Shown here one piece after another: positions 42,001-53,963 of a DNA stretch of 64,000 nt. Where the stretch lies: positions 3,305,127 through 3,369,126 of the forward strand of contig NC_031478.1 in NCBI RefSeq assembly GCF_000006565.2, in the 5' to 3' direction. The first letter of the stretch is position 1. Each line of letters begins with the position of its first letter. The notes beneath the pieces are model-generated. The model was not told where the DNA came from, ran no database searches, and saw only the letters and a list, made by a program, of their open reading frames with translations. This DNA is from Toxoplasma gondii ME49. Lineage: Eukaryota; Apicomplexa; Conoidasida; Eucoccidiorida; Sarcocystidae. A program made the translations under genes and the position numbers.

Positions 42001-45000
42001 ATGCAGCGCGTGAAACATTTCGTCAGTCAGAAGGTGGGCCTCGATCGGCGTCTCTCCTCTGTCTCTTCTTTTTACTTCCTAATTCTGAAAATCTTCCTCA
42101 ATGTGTCCTGCCGTCGTGTCTCTCATTCCTGCCTTATCCTTCATTTTCGCTTCCTTAAGGTGATTCCTCTTCTTCAAACCTGGTCCTTCGTTCCTTTTTC
42201 TTTGCCCCTCTGGCCTCTTTCTTCGCGGCGAGACACGGTGTCTTCACATTTTCGACTCCTTTCTTCCTCGATACACTCATACACTCTTCAGTAAATCAGT
42301 GTATACAGAGGGATACCTTATACATGCGTATCTGTGTATACTATATTCCCTTGTTTGTATATATACATATAAATATATATATACATATATACATATATAC
42401 GTATATACGTATATGTGTGTATTAATGTGTTCGTTGCACCCCCTTTCTAAGAATGTACCGTGTGTGCGTTGTCCCTTGCCTCTGTGGTATCTGTGCGTAG
42501 AAGATATCTCTTTTCTTTTTTTTTCGTCTCGTCTTTCACCGCATATTCTCTCCGTCCTTCGCCTCCACTCCTTCACATCCTCTTCTATCTTACTGTTGCC
42601 TCAGTTCTCCGGCTCGAGTCGTCAGAATTCGCTGCATGCAGTTTCGGAGCCTCATGAACTGCATGCGCCTGGCCTCGCGGCCGACGGGGGGCCCGCTGCA
42701 TGCGCCTCTCCAGGCGCGGCTTCTGCAAACAGAAAAAGCCCCTTTGGAAACGCGGGAGAAAAGTGGCAACTCGAGGAACAGGCGAAATTCATGGTCCGCA
42801 TCGGTGCCTTCCTTTCCAGATTCGACAAGCTCCTCACAGGTCAAACACACTTCCTACAACGAAATTTAATTCCATATATATATATATATATATACATGCG
42901 TGTATGTTTGTATCTCTGCGTACATATACATATGCATGTATGTATGTATATATGGATATTCATTTGTATGTATATCTGTGTATGTACGTGTATATGTGGG
43001 CATGTCTTATTGTATGTAGATATATAGGTAGATAGATAGATAAAAGAGGCAGAGATATAAAGCAGTCCAGAGAGGTGGAGCGGTGCCTGTGCAGGCTGGT
43101 CATGTGCGTGTATGCTTGCACCTATGTATACATATATAGGTAAGTATGTGAATACACGGATCTAGTTTGCTTTATATAGGTTCGTTCGCCTGTCTTTACA
43201 CGTGCCTCTTCGTGGTTTTTGTGAGTCTCAGAAGTCCCGTTATTTCGTTGTTGGATTGCATGCCTTTCAGAGTGTGACTGCATGCATCGCGACCTCGGAG
43301 ACACCGTCAACATTTTCTTCTGTCGAAGCACGGAACTCAGAGAGACTGCGCTCGAAGTCGTCGATGTCTTGGTGAGATTTCTGTCCTCTGTGGAGACTCA
43401 TTCAAAAGTTTCCCCTTTCAATTTCCAGACATCCTTCGACTTCTTTCTTTTATTCTGTAATCTCCCGGTGAGTTTTCTTTTTATCAACGTGCATGGATAG
43501 TTCGACAGAAAAGACCTCTGCATGCGGCCCAATTTCACAGTCTTCCTCCTGCGTATCCATCTACATCTGGATGCGTATATATCTGTAAGCCCATGTTCTT
43601 CATGTGCACATACATGTTTATATATGCGCGTATGTGTCGATGGATGACCCCCAAACCGTATGTACATAAACATGTATACAGCATGTATATGTATATATTG
43701 TGGGTCTTTTGATCTTTGTGTCGGGATGTATGCGTCACCGTGTGCTTTGGATTTCTTGGCCGCATGCACTTGCGGGCAGGCTCTGCAGATCTTCACATTT
43801 ACACCACTATGTGCCTACAGTCTGTGCATCCATGGTTGACATATGAACCTCTAGCTGAAGTTGCTATATATATATATATATATATGTTCAAACTGTAGAT
43901 ATATGTGTGAGCGTCTATTCTTGACCACGTATATATACATAAGTATATATATATATATATCTTGCATGTTGTATTAGTTCATTTTACATGTCTTGTTTCT
44001 TCTGCAACTGCCGATCTTCCTTTTTGTCTTTGTTCAGGCGACGTTTCATGCGATTCGCCTCGAGCTGGTAAGCGACTGTTCCCACTGCATGCGTTTCTCT
44101 CAGGCGCGTCTCTTGCCTCCCCCCCCATTTTCTCGTCCTTCACGTTTTTCCTTCTGCTCAAGCGTAGTCACCAGATTGGCAAAGCGCTGCTTGTTAACAT
44201 GTTTGCATATCTTGTGGGTCGCGGTTTCGCGTCTCTGTGCCGATAGGCCGAGGTTCACGAGGCAGAAAGAGATGGAAAAGGCAGGAACACACGCATGCCG
44301 TGGGGATCCTCTCTTCTTTCTCCTCTCTCTTCTTTCTCCTCTCTTTTCTCCTTTCTTTCTCTCTCCTCTCTTCTGCTCTCCTCTGCAGCCGTTTTCACCC
44401 GCTTCGGCAGCCGCGCCTCTCGGTCACCGTCAAGCTTTTTCCTCCCGTTTCTGCGCTGTCACGGCCTCTTCCCGGTGTCCGTTCGTCTGCGTTTTCCTCA
44501 ACTGGAATTTCTTGTGTTTTGAGTCTGTGGTTGTTCCGTCAGCAACCGCACATCGACACCACGCGCCGCGCCGTCGCGGAGTGCAGGCGGAGAATCCGGA
44601 GGGCGGAGGTAGGTCGGAGAAGAACCGAGAGGTCCAACAAACTGGGGGTGACAGTGGAAGAGCGGAGAGGGCCGTTGAGGCCTGTCTTCTCGTGCTGCGT
44701 TTCTGTGTCGCCTTCGTTTCTGCGTTGTTCTGTCCGGTTCTTGTCTCGGTTCTTCTCGCATGAGGTCTTGCTGGCGTATCTCTGCCTACACAGGTGCTTC
44801 TCAAGGAACGCAACGATGCAGCCCACAAGCTCGACCACTACACAAAGGTAGGCTTTCTTTTCTTGGCTCGTATCGTTCTCTCTCAATCGTATCTTCTCTC
44901 GGACTGTCTCTCCTTTTCCCTCCTTATTTCCATCTCTTCATCTCGCCGCCACATTTACGCAAGAGTTGTTCCATCTCTTCTTTGTCTCTTCTTCTTCGTC

Positions 45001-48000
45001 GTCTCTTCTGCTCTGTCTCCTCTTCTTTGTCTCTTTTTCGCTTTCTAGTCTTTTTCCTCGCCTGTCTTCCACGCGCCGTGCGGTTCACTGTTCAAACGCA
45101 AAAGGGTTGCCAGTTACCATATTTATTTTCAAAACGAATCAAAAACGCATGCACATTCTCGAAATAGCCTTGCGCCGTCTACTGTATCTGCCCCGGGAGT
45201 GACATTCAGTAAACACCTGATTTTTGTACCTCCGTCCATGGTAAATGCGAGAGTCGCTCGCAGCCGAGCCGGGTGCGTGTGGAGCAGTTACGTCAGTGAA
45301 GTGCCGATCAAAAGACGTCGTTTCTGCTAGGCGCTTGTGGCGGTAATGTTCACGCATCTTCTGTCTCTCTCCACCGCGACCCTCTGTCTCCTGTCTCCAT
45401 GTTTTCTCGCTCTCGACGTTCCTACAGAAACTGTCGCGCCTCAAGAGCGAAGTCCCGACAGGTCCCAAAGCCGAAGACCGCATTCTGCGGGTATGTGTTC
45501 TCCGTTTATAAGCCGAGGAAGCAGGGAAAAGCATGCATTCGAGGCGCAGTGTGCTGCGCCGTTCACGTCTGAAAGTTCCTCTCCAGCAGAACTTGGAGGT
45601 CTTCTTTCCTCCGTCTGGTTCGTGCCTAGTGAAGACTGCGACGGTCCCTGCACCGCGGCGTCGCCTCAGCTTCAGGTGTCGGATTCCTGAAGAGAAGTTT
45701 ATTCAAGAACAAGAATGGCTTCGAGTGCCTCAAACCCCGACGACAAATTCTGTTGTCTGAAGCTGCAGGGGAAAAAGCGAAGAGACAGTTTGTAGACTCG
45801 CGCGTCTCCACATGGACTGCGGAGTTTGAGGGCTCGAGGACAGGAGCCAGCAGCCCAGAAAAGACGTGGAGGGACAGAAGAGTGAGGGATGCCTCGTCGC
45901 CTGCCGGCCAGTCCTTCCGCCAGTTAGAGACTCTTTAAGCTATTTCAGGTGGAGTCAAGTTATCTGGCAGGTCGCTTCGTGTTGTGTTTTTTCAGAACGA
46001 GCACAAACTCGAGCGCGCGTCCATGGACTACAGCACCACGCAGGAAGCTGCCAGGTGAGCACAAGGGGGAGAGGCCAACGGATGCAGGGGGTGGGTGGTG
46101 ACACCACTTCCAAAGAGATGTGGAAGTAGACAAGGAACGCGTTAGAAGCTTGTGAGAAACGCTACGTCTTCGTTTCGACAGGAAAAGAAAAAAGAAGCAA
46201 AGTTGTCAGCGTGAAACTCGCTGTGTACGGGCGGTCCGACACCTCAGGGTTCAGAGGCTCTTATGAGCTAAAAACCAGTCGGTGGATGTTCCTGTTTCCT
46301 CACAGGACAGAGCTGCATGAGACTCTCCAAACGCACTTCATTTCCGCTGCCCAGCTCGTCAGCAAGGTCAGCCAAGTCGAACTGGTCGCAACTTAGTTCT
46401 CTTTGTCCCTCCATGCGCTTCTTTCGCTTCTGGGTCTATCTCCGTCCATTCGTATTCACTTTCTTCCTATTTTGTTTACGTCTCTTGCCGTCATCTTATT
46501 CTTCCTCTTCTCATCTCCTTTTGCTTCTCCTTACTTCCTCTCTTTCCCTCCTCTTCTCTCTTCTCATTTCGTCCTCCGTTTCGCTTCTTCCTTCCTCTTG
46601 TTGTCTCTTCGCTCCTCTTCAATGCTCTCTCGTCCCCTCTTTCTTCGTATTCGTTTCTTTTCGTCTTGGCCTATCGCTGGACTACCGTTCCGTGGCTCGA
46701 GGCTTACTCTCCCCCAGCCTATTTGTCCTTTCGTCAGTTGCATCTTTCTCTACCTCCTCCCCTGTTCCTTTGCTCTTCTCTTTGTCTCTCCACTGTACCG
46801 TCTCTCTTCTCTGATTTCTCCGCAGGCCCTTCTGTTGAGCCGCGAACTTTTTTCAGCGGCAGCGCCGTCCCTCGCGCGCCTCCCGCCACTCCTCGGCACC
46901 CTCAGCGCTCCGACAAACGATGCCCCTGGTGGCAACGGCCACAGAGGCGCTATCGCTTTAGGTCCTGATTTCTCTCAGAGTGTCTTTCCTCTCCCGACTA
47001 CTAATGCTACCTCTGTCTCTGCCGTACATTCTTCCTCTGTTTCTTCTATTAATCCGTCCTCTGCTCCTCGTGTTGATCATTTCTCGCTGTCTACAGTTTC
47101 CTCTTCTGTTTCGCCGCCGAATCAAGCTTCTTTCAAGCGTGCGTCGCCCTCAGCAGATACTCTGCGTCCTTTGCAAGGGCAGGCATCCAGTGAATGTGGG
47201 CTCGCAGTCTACACGGGGCCCGCACAGCCCCAAGGCCCATCTAGCGTCAGCGGCTTCTCGCAGACGCCAACGCTAGCCCCAGCTAGCCAGTCGCCCGCAC
47301 CCGCGGCGCCCGCCCTTCCGGCGTCCGGCGAGGCTCACGGCGACAAGACTCTCACTCCCGGAAGTCGTTACGGCGCGTCTTCAGGTCCCGAAGCAACGGC
47401 GCTGCCTCCGGTGTCTCGTGGGTCTCCTGAGGCTTTGGAGACCGCGAACGCGATCCCACAGACCTCTGGAGCCTCAGGAGCCGGGCGCGCTTCGCAGGGT
47501 GTCGTGGAGCCCAACGCGTCTTCGAGCCTGTCCGCCCCCGGTCCTGTTTCGGGGCCTCAAGGCCCGCTTTCAGGCGGAGGGGCGTCGTTTTCGGACAGGT
47601 CCGTCTTGGCTTCGCGGGATGTTCCGCCTGCCGTTAATGTTCGACATCGCGATGCTCTGTCTGCTCAAACGGGTCCCTTGGGCGCCACTGAGAGCGCCTC
47701 CGTGCAGGCGCAGCTTCCGGTGCCCCAGGAGACCTCGAAAGACAGAGCTGCTCCGATTTTCTACTCCTCATCTACCTCCTTTACTGTGTCATCAGGACCC
47801 CACATGAATTCATGCGTTTCTCTCAGTGACCGCGACAGCGCTCCAGGCCAAGTTGGCCCGGGAACCGCCTGCCCCACACAGTCTCAACCTGCCGGCGGAG
47901 TGTCTCCGATTTCTGCTGAGGCCCCAGGCCCCCCGTCTCAGGGGCAACACACACAGCCCACAGCGGGTCCGCTCACTGGCGAAGCGTTGGCGAAGGCCGC

Positions 48001-50752
48001 GTCTTCTTCTTGTCTCTCGGGCACTGAGACCCTGTCTCCGTCTCTTGTGGGGCGCGACATGAGTGAGAAGCGCCGAGAGGAAAGTCGACTCATTCGGTGG
48101 AGCAGCGTGGGTCGCTCGGGCATCACGCAGCGCCTGTCCTGGGGGCGTTTTCGACGCCAGCTGTCTCGACGGCAGAGTGTGACAGGCGAGGCGTCTGGCC
48201 ACTGCGACTCGGTTCTCCTTGAAGAATCGTCCCTCGCCCCCCCCGCGGCCCCTTCGAAGACCCCAGGGGCTACAGACCCAGAGGGGGAGAGAAGTCCGAC
48301 GGTTTCGGGGCCCGCCTCGTGCATGGGGGGTGGGTACAGAGCTCAGAAGAACGAGGAGCCCGAAGAGCTGAGAGACAATGAACGGAAGGGCAATGGCCAC
48401 AAGGTCGCTCGCGAAGAAGACGCTACAAGCGCCAGGGCGACGGCGCCTTCCTCCGGCACGTTGGGGGCCCACAGAGAAGGCGAAGAAGGGCGCAGAGTGT
48501 CGGAGACAGCAGACCTCTCAGGGTGCGCCAGGCCAGGAGAAGCATCGTCGTCCGTCGCAAACGGGCCTTCTCTCCAGGCAAGCTCTCAGAGTTCATCGGG
48601 CTCTTTTACGTCGAGCCTCGTGGGGCGTCTAGACGCTGTGGGGCCTCGCTCAACTGTCCCTGCCGACCGCCGAGGCGAAGGCCGAGACGCCGCGGCTTCT
48701 GTCGTCTGCGCCTCACCCGCCGCTCCCTTCGCTTCATCACAAACCGAAGAAGGCTTTGTGAAAGCGGCGACGGGAGACTTTGCGCTTACAGGGCCCTCGT
48801 CTCAGGCGTCGAAGTTTCCGCATCTCGGGGCAGCTGGGGCGCGACGCGGCGGCCCGGAGAGGACTGACGCGTCGAGTTCCTCCTCCGGGAGTTTAGGGCG
48901 TCTAACGCAGGCGGGAAGTTCCTCGGAGGCGACAGGAGACGGAGACGAAGCAGAGAAGAATGGCCACGGCAAGGGCCGAGGACAGCACGCGATCGCGGCG
49001 TCGCGGTCTTCGCGGCTCGTGTTCGGCGCCTCGGGGGAGCCGCGGCTCTTCGAGGAGGCCGCCCGGCCTCGAGCAGGTCGCTTGGGGAGTTCCGGCTGTC
49101 GGGGGCCAGGCGACGGATACACTTTGGAGACACAGGAGACAGAAGGCGAGAGCGACGCGAAGCGGGGCTTCTCGCCCGGCGGCCGTGCTGGAGGAGCGGC
49201 GGAACCCTCGAGCGAGGCCTCGAGCTCCCCTGCAGCTCCGGCGTTTCCAGAAGGCGTGTCTCCTCGCCTGGAGGCCGCCGGGGGGCGGCCGGAGTCTCCT
49301 CAGGGAGTCGAGCGAGTGAGCAGCAAGTCAGGGTCGAGCGACAGTTCGGATGCTTCGCTGCTGTCCTTTCGCCCAACGAGCCCGCCCGCGGCATCTTCTG
49401 CTTCGGCTTCTTTCCAGCTGTTCCCCGGAAGCGCCTCTTCTTCTGTCTCCTTCTCGCCTCAGTCCTCCTTTCTCGTCGATCCCCAGGCCGCGCCGCCTTA
49501 CTTCTACCTGCCTTCTTCTTCGCTGAAGTCGGCGGGGCGCACACCCGGGGCCTTGCGGGTTTTCTCGGCTGCGTCGCTCGGGAGCGCAGAAGACCTTTTG
49601 CGCATGCAGTCGGACTCTGAGGGCGAGGCTCGCAGCCAGAGCTTGGAGAAAGAACCTCTGGATGCGGCGCTCTTGGCGGCCTTTACAGCCTCCGACTCCG
49701 AGTCTCCAGCTCAAACGACGGGTGCTCTGTCGGTCTTCAGATCTGCGCCCTCGCCCTGGACGCTGCCGGCCCACCGCGGCCGCGGCCCGGGGCACAGGCG
49801 GTGGGACTTCGCGCTCCCCGGGCCAGAAAGCCCCTGGTCCGCAGTGCCGTTCCCCGCCTCCGAGGAGGAAAGCCCCAGGAGGGCGCCCGCCTCCGGAAGG
49901 TCGAAGTGCCATGCGTTCTACTCTCTCCCCTCAGAGGAACAGGCAAAGGAAATCGTGCTGACAGGTCCAACGGCGCTGCCCAGACTCGCCCTTCCTCCCG
50001 ATGAACCTCCGACGAGCCTGGACTTCAGCAGTGAGGAAGAAGGAGAGGAAGCAAGAGAAAGCCGTTCGCACGGCGACAGCGAAATGCGTCGAGAGAAGAG
50101 GAGCAAAGACGAGAGCCAGCGCTCGGGCCGGAGGGAAGAAGACGGTTGGGGGGTCTCTTCCGGGAGCAGGCGACAGTCGGCGGGCGGACACGCAGGCGAA
50201 AGCGGCCCCTGGGGGCGAGAGACTGGAGACGCAGAGGCGAATGGAAGCCATGCCCAAACACGCAAGACGTGGAGAGGAGACAGAGCGAACCCCAGCCCAG
50301 GGGCCAGGGCCCCAGGAAAGGAGGAGACAGTCAGAGACACTGTGAGGGAGATAGTGAGAGGAACAGGAGAGACTGTGCGAGAGGAAGTGGAAGCCCCTCA
50401 AGGTTCGCGTCGGACTTGGGTGGAGTTTGTTGGCGGGGAATCCTTTGAAGATGACCGTCGGGAGCTTCCTTTCTTATCTCCAGGGAGCCCACCGGCTGAA
50501 CGCCGGAATGAGGAGCTGAACTGGAACGAAGGCGCCGATCTGTTGGGGCAGGGGAGGCCTGGTCGAGGGTCCGGCAGAGAGGGTGAGAGAAAGCTGGACT
50601 CTGTCTCAGAGGCTGATCGCGAAGAGAGAAGCTCGACTTTTTCCAGCTATGAAAGCGAACGCGCGAACGGGGAGAGCCGCGAGCAGCGTCCGCACGCAGA
50701 GGACGACGAAGAGACCCTGCATGCGTGGAGTGTATGCAAAAACCGTGTGTGA
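42001..50752 (+). CDS. BAR-domain membrane-curvature protein with a ~1,300-residue disordered tail (ten exons)
   Basis: Exons: 42001-42033, 42605-42839, 43271-43371, 44038-44067, 44543-44608, 44794-44847, 45428-45490, 45996-46054, 46306-46366, 46826-50752. Splice sites are GT..AG, phases agree, total 4629 nt (1,542 residues). Residues 1-11 (MQRVKHFVSQK) resemble the N-terminal amphipathic helix of N-BAR proteins. Residues about 60-260 fit a BAR coiled coil: FMVRIGAFLSRFDKLL, RRRIRRAEVLLKERNDAAHKLDHY (the R-x-D-x-x-x-K-x-D-x-Y core), KKLSRLKSE, then RNEHKLERASMDYSTTQEAAR and a final helix ending LLLSRELF. BAR dimers bind and bend membranes, for example in endocytosis. A disordered insert rich in Ala, Gly and Pro splits helix 1 (about 15-50). 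The last exon adds a Ser/Pro/Gly-rich tail with a strongly basic island near residues 645-690 and TVR repeats near 1400. There is no SH3 or PX domain. Confidence 0.78.
42874..42894. repeat. AT microsatellite
   Basis: An uninterrupted AT run near the 5' end of intron 2 of the BAR gene, followed by a longer AT/TG-rich stretch to about 43040. Confidence 0.9.
43865..43960. repeat. Pair of AT microsatellites
   Basis: Two alternating AT tracts (about 43865-43885 and 43940-43960) in intron 3 of the BAR gene, a short way upstream of the 30-nt exon 4. Confidence 0.88.
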
Positions 50753-51811
50753 AGGACAAGGGAGCCCTCTCACTTGCGCCTGTCTCTCAAGGGGAGAGGG
50801 GCTGTCAGTCTGCGAGAGCTCGTTTCGAAGAAACAGAACGGCACTGTTCCACTTGTGTTTGTGAAAGTGTGAAGAGCACTGAATGCGAAGAGACCCGAAA
50901 GAACAACAAAGCCGTTAACGTGCATGTAGATACCTGATACCTGTTGTGAGACAAAAAGCGACGGGGTGGCAACGCAAAATCAGAAAAAAAACGAGATACG
51001 CAGTCGAGGCTAAACGACAAGGAGCAGGTAGAATCTTAGAGTGGTAAAGGTGCATGTACGCAAAGATCCATAAAATAGGTTGGTAAATCGCGTTGGGTCA
51101 GCCGATAAATTCACCGGCACATGCGTCGCGTATGCCGAGCTTTCTGGTCGCAAGTCTGATGCATATATGAATATATGTATACCTGGACAGTAGGCACATT
51201 TTTAACTCTTTCATAGTTTAATCGTCACTACTGGAACTGCACATTATGTGCTTACGGCATCACTGACTAGATTTCATGGAAAACCTAAAATTCGCATGCT
51301 TAATTGGCAATTAACCACATAAAACATTACTACAGGTGTATAATAACTGGATGTTCCGTGTGTCTCACGCTATCGAATCTAGGCATCATCGCTTGGCTTC
51401 TAAATTCTGTGAAGAGTTCGTTTTCATTGCCCCCTTCTCGATCTCTGTGTTTGTTCGCTCCGGGGTATGCGTACACCGTGCTGGGCTCTCTGAATCAGGT
51501 CGGTCTGTTCAGCCCCTCTCTGTAGTAGCAGAATAAATTCGCAGTGTGAGTGTACTGAGAGTCCAGAGACACGCTTCACGACAATTTTTCGCAGCCAAAC
51601 GACGAAATGTCTTCGAAAAAGCACAAAAATGTCGAGAAATCATGCACATGTACACGGGACGTGTACCCAACAACATTTGCTATGCAACCTGCACATCGAC
51701 AGAGCTCACAACCCCACTAGCTCACATCAGTGTGTACGCAGACGCCTAGGAACTCTCATGTACACATATATATTTATACAAATTATATGTATTCACGTAT
51801 CGATAGATATG

Positions 51812-51814
<3 letters not shown>

Positions 51815-51846
<32 letters not shown>
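51815..51846. repeat. (AT)16 microsatellite
   Basis: An uninterrupted alternating AT run in the BAR-PDI spacer. Confidence 0.95.
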
Positions 51847-51850
<4 letters not shown>

Positions 51851-52013
51851 ATTCCTCTTTGTACCCGAATTCATCAAAATGGACGTCGAGGAGGCAACGA
51901 TCTCTCGCAGGCGCCCTAAGAAGGGTCGAAGGCAAAAAGCAAACATCCTTAGCACGCAAACACGTGAGCCTGAAGGGAGTTCCAGCAGGCGTTGCACACA
52001 ACCCAGGAAAGAT

Positions 52014-52155
52014 GACTCTAGTCAAGAGACACTGGAGACACAAAGAGAGACAACCCAGCGAAGACGACTCTAGTTAAAAGAGACACTGGAGACACAAAGA
52101 GAGACAACCCAGCAAAGACGACTCTAGTTAAAAGAGACACTGGAGAAACAATAGA
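52014..52155 (+). repeat. Tandem repeat, 52-54-bp unit, about 2.5 copies
   Basis: Units begin with GACTCTAGT at 52014, 52066 and 52120, each followed by AAGAGACACTGGAGA and CACAAAGAGAGACAACCCAG. The first two copies are near-identical; the first is 2 bp shorter, and the third breaks off after about 35 bases. It has no coding role. Confidence 0.93.
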
Positions 52156-52499
52156 AAGACAAAGACGAGAGCAAAGTGCTTCTCAACATCATCCCAGTTT
52201 TGGTCTAGGAGAACTGAAAAAGAAGCTTGGACCGAGTTAAGAGTCCATCGTACACAACGCCGCTCTGCTTCGCCTGGCGTTGTACAAATCATCCGCAGAA
52301 AGCCGCAAGAGAGAAGTGAAGAAACGCGACAGGAAAAACACAAGAAACAGTTTCGCGCGGAACTGCGGCAACCTGATCAGAGCCCCTAACCTTGAAGTTT
52401 CTCCACGCTCGAAGTCACTGCTGAAGAGCAGACGCATGCAAGTTCCTCTTCTCGTCCGAAGCTCCACTCGGTAAACCTTCCCCTCTTCACAAGGGTTTG

Positions 52500-52735
52500 A
52501 GGGCAAAGGAGACAACAATACGGAAAGAGACAAACGGAGACCGAGAGAGAAAGAGACGCCAAGAGATACGATGAAAGGCAGATATACGGGAGGCAATCCG
52601 GAAGAGATATAGGCAGAGGGAGAGAGAAAGCGAAAGAGAGATCGGAAGGGAAAGAGAGATAGGAAACGAATGAGAGAGAGAAATAAGGAGAGAAGGAGAG
52701 AACAAAAAAAAGACAAGATGTGAGAAAAACGAAAA
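52500..52735 (+). repeat. Degenerate purine-rich tract (GAGA/GGAAAG)
   Basis: About 230 bases dominated by GAGAGA, GAAAGAG and GGAGAGA units on the plus strand, in the BAR-PDI spacer. Confidence 0.8.
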
Positions 52736-53963
52736 AAAGAACAACCTACGACTGCCAATTACGCCACAAAAAAAGTTTGACACCCGACGCTCCGTCGGAT
52801 GCTTCCTCTCCAATTATTTTTCCCCTTTCCTTTCCCCATCTCCCTTCTCTCTCTACGCGCAGACACCAGCCCCACAATCCGATAAAAGGTCAGCGCTTGT
52901 GCCTCGTCGTGTCAAGCGACAGCTGAGGAAAAGAAGACGCCGGTCTCGCTAAGTTTACAATTCTTTATCAACGAGAAACCGAGGAAGGCAGAGGCGACAG
53001 GCTTCTGCCACTGACAGAGGCACCCTTGCGTAGTTCGCTCCAGTGTAGCGATACCTCCTTGGTCTCCAACTTTCCTGGAGATTGAAATCGAAAGGCTTTC
53101 TCTAGCTGCATGCAAGCCTCCAGGCCCGCTGGCTGGCTGGCCGAGCCGCCGTCATGCGCTCACGTCTCCAAATCACAGAAAAACCAAGACGTGCGACCAC
53201 TGCTTCTAGCGCAGACAAATCTGTCAGCTTACCACGAGAAAAATTAAACTTCCTGCAAGGCGTTCAAACCTGGACTGGATTCCCCTTTCATAGTGTGGAG
53301 ACACAGAGAGTCTAGCTTCAGTTGCTTTCTGACTTCACAGACCAGAACTTCTCGTCGTTTTCCTTGCAGGTAGCTTCGCCACGAGTCGACCCCACAGAAA
53401 GACTCGCTTTCTTCGGACAAGAAAATGTGTGCCAGTTAACTCCTTTTCTTCTTCCACTCTTCTCTTCAACTCCTACTCTCTCTTCTCTCTGGTCTTCTTT
53501 TCTTCTCTTCTCTCCCCGCTCTTGACTTGAGATAGATCATCAACTCAACGCGCCTTCTCGCGATGCCCCTGTTCACGACCCGCCTATCTCCATTCTCTCC
53601 TGAGGCGCCTGTCTCTTCCTGTCTCTACAAGTGTCCGGCTCGGATTTGCCTGCTTGAAACGCCGTTTGTCTCACTGAGGCTCTCCTGTCTCCGCGTCTCT
53701 AGCAGGCTTTTCGAACCTCTCTTGCTTCCTCCTGTCTTGGTTGCACGTTGTTCTTCTCCTGGTCTTTACCCTGCCGCTCTCCTTCTCGTCTTCCTTTCTC
53801 TGTTCTTTAGTCTTCTCCTGCTCGTCTCTCCCCAGCGTCTCCTTCTCGTGTTCCTCCCCCCCTCTTCTTCCTCGCGCCTCCGTCGTCCTGACTCTCCGCT
53901 TCTTATCGGTTCTTTTCGCATCCTTTCCTCGCGATCTGTTCTCCCTCGTTCTCTACGTCTGGT

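Larger units (their letters stand above)
50753..53963. other. Convergent spacer between the BAR and PDI genes
   Basis: This holds both 3' UTRs, with poly(A) sites not identified. It includes an AT microsatellite, a 52-54-bp tandem repeat and a 230-bp purine-rich tract, listed separately. From about 53440 to 53960 the plus strand is very pyrimidine-rich. The ORFs here lack any domain. Confidence 0.45.

Noticed and set aside
47810..49912. Minus-strand ORFs of 190-250 codons opposite the BAR tail
   Set aside because: High GC and few stops on the opposite strand explain them; the plus frame is spliced in phase to a recognisable domain.
51200..51540. AT-rich patch considered as a mitochondrial-DNA insertion (NUMT)
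   Set aside because: Coccidian nuclear genomes carry many such fragments, but I could not match any organellar gene by eye; an alignment to the mitochondrial blocks would decide.
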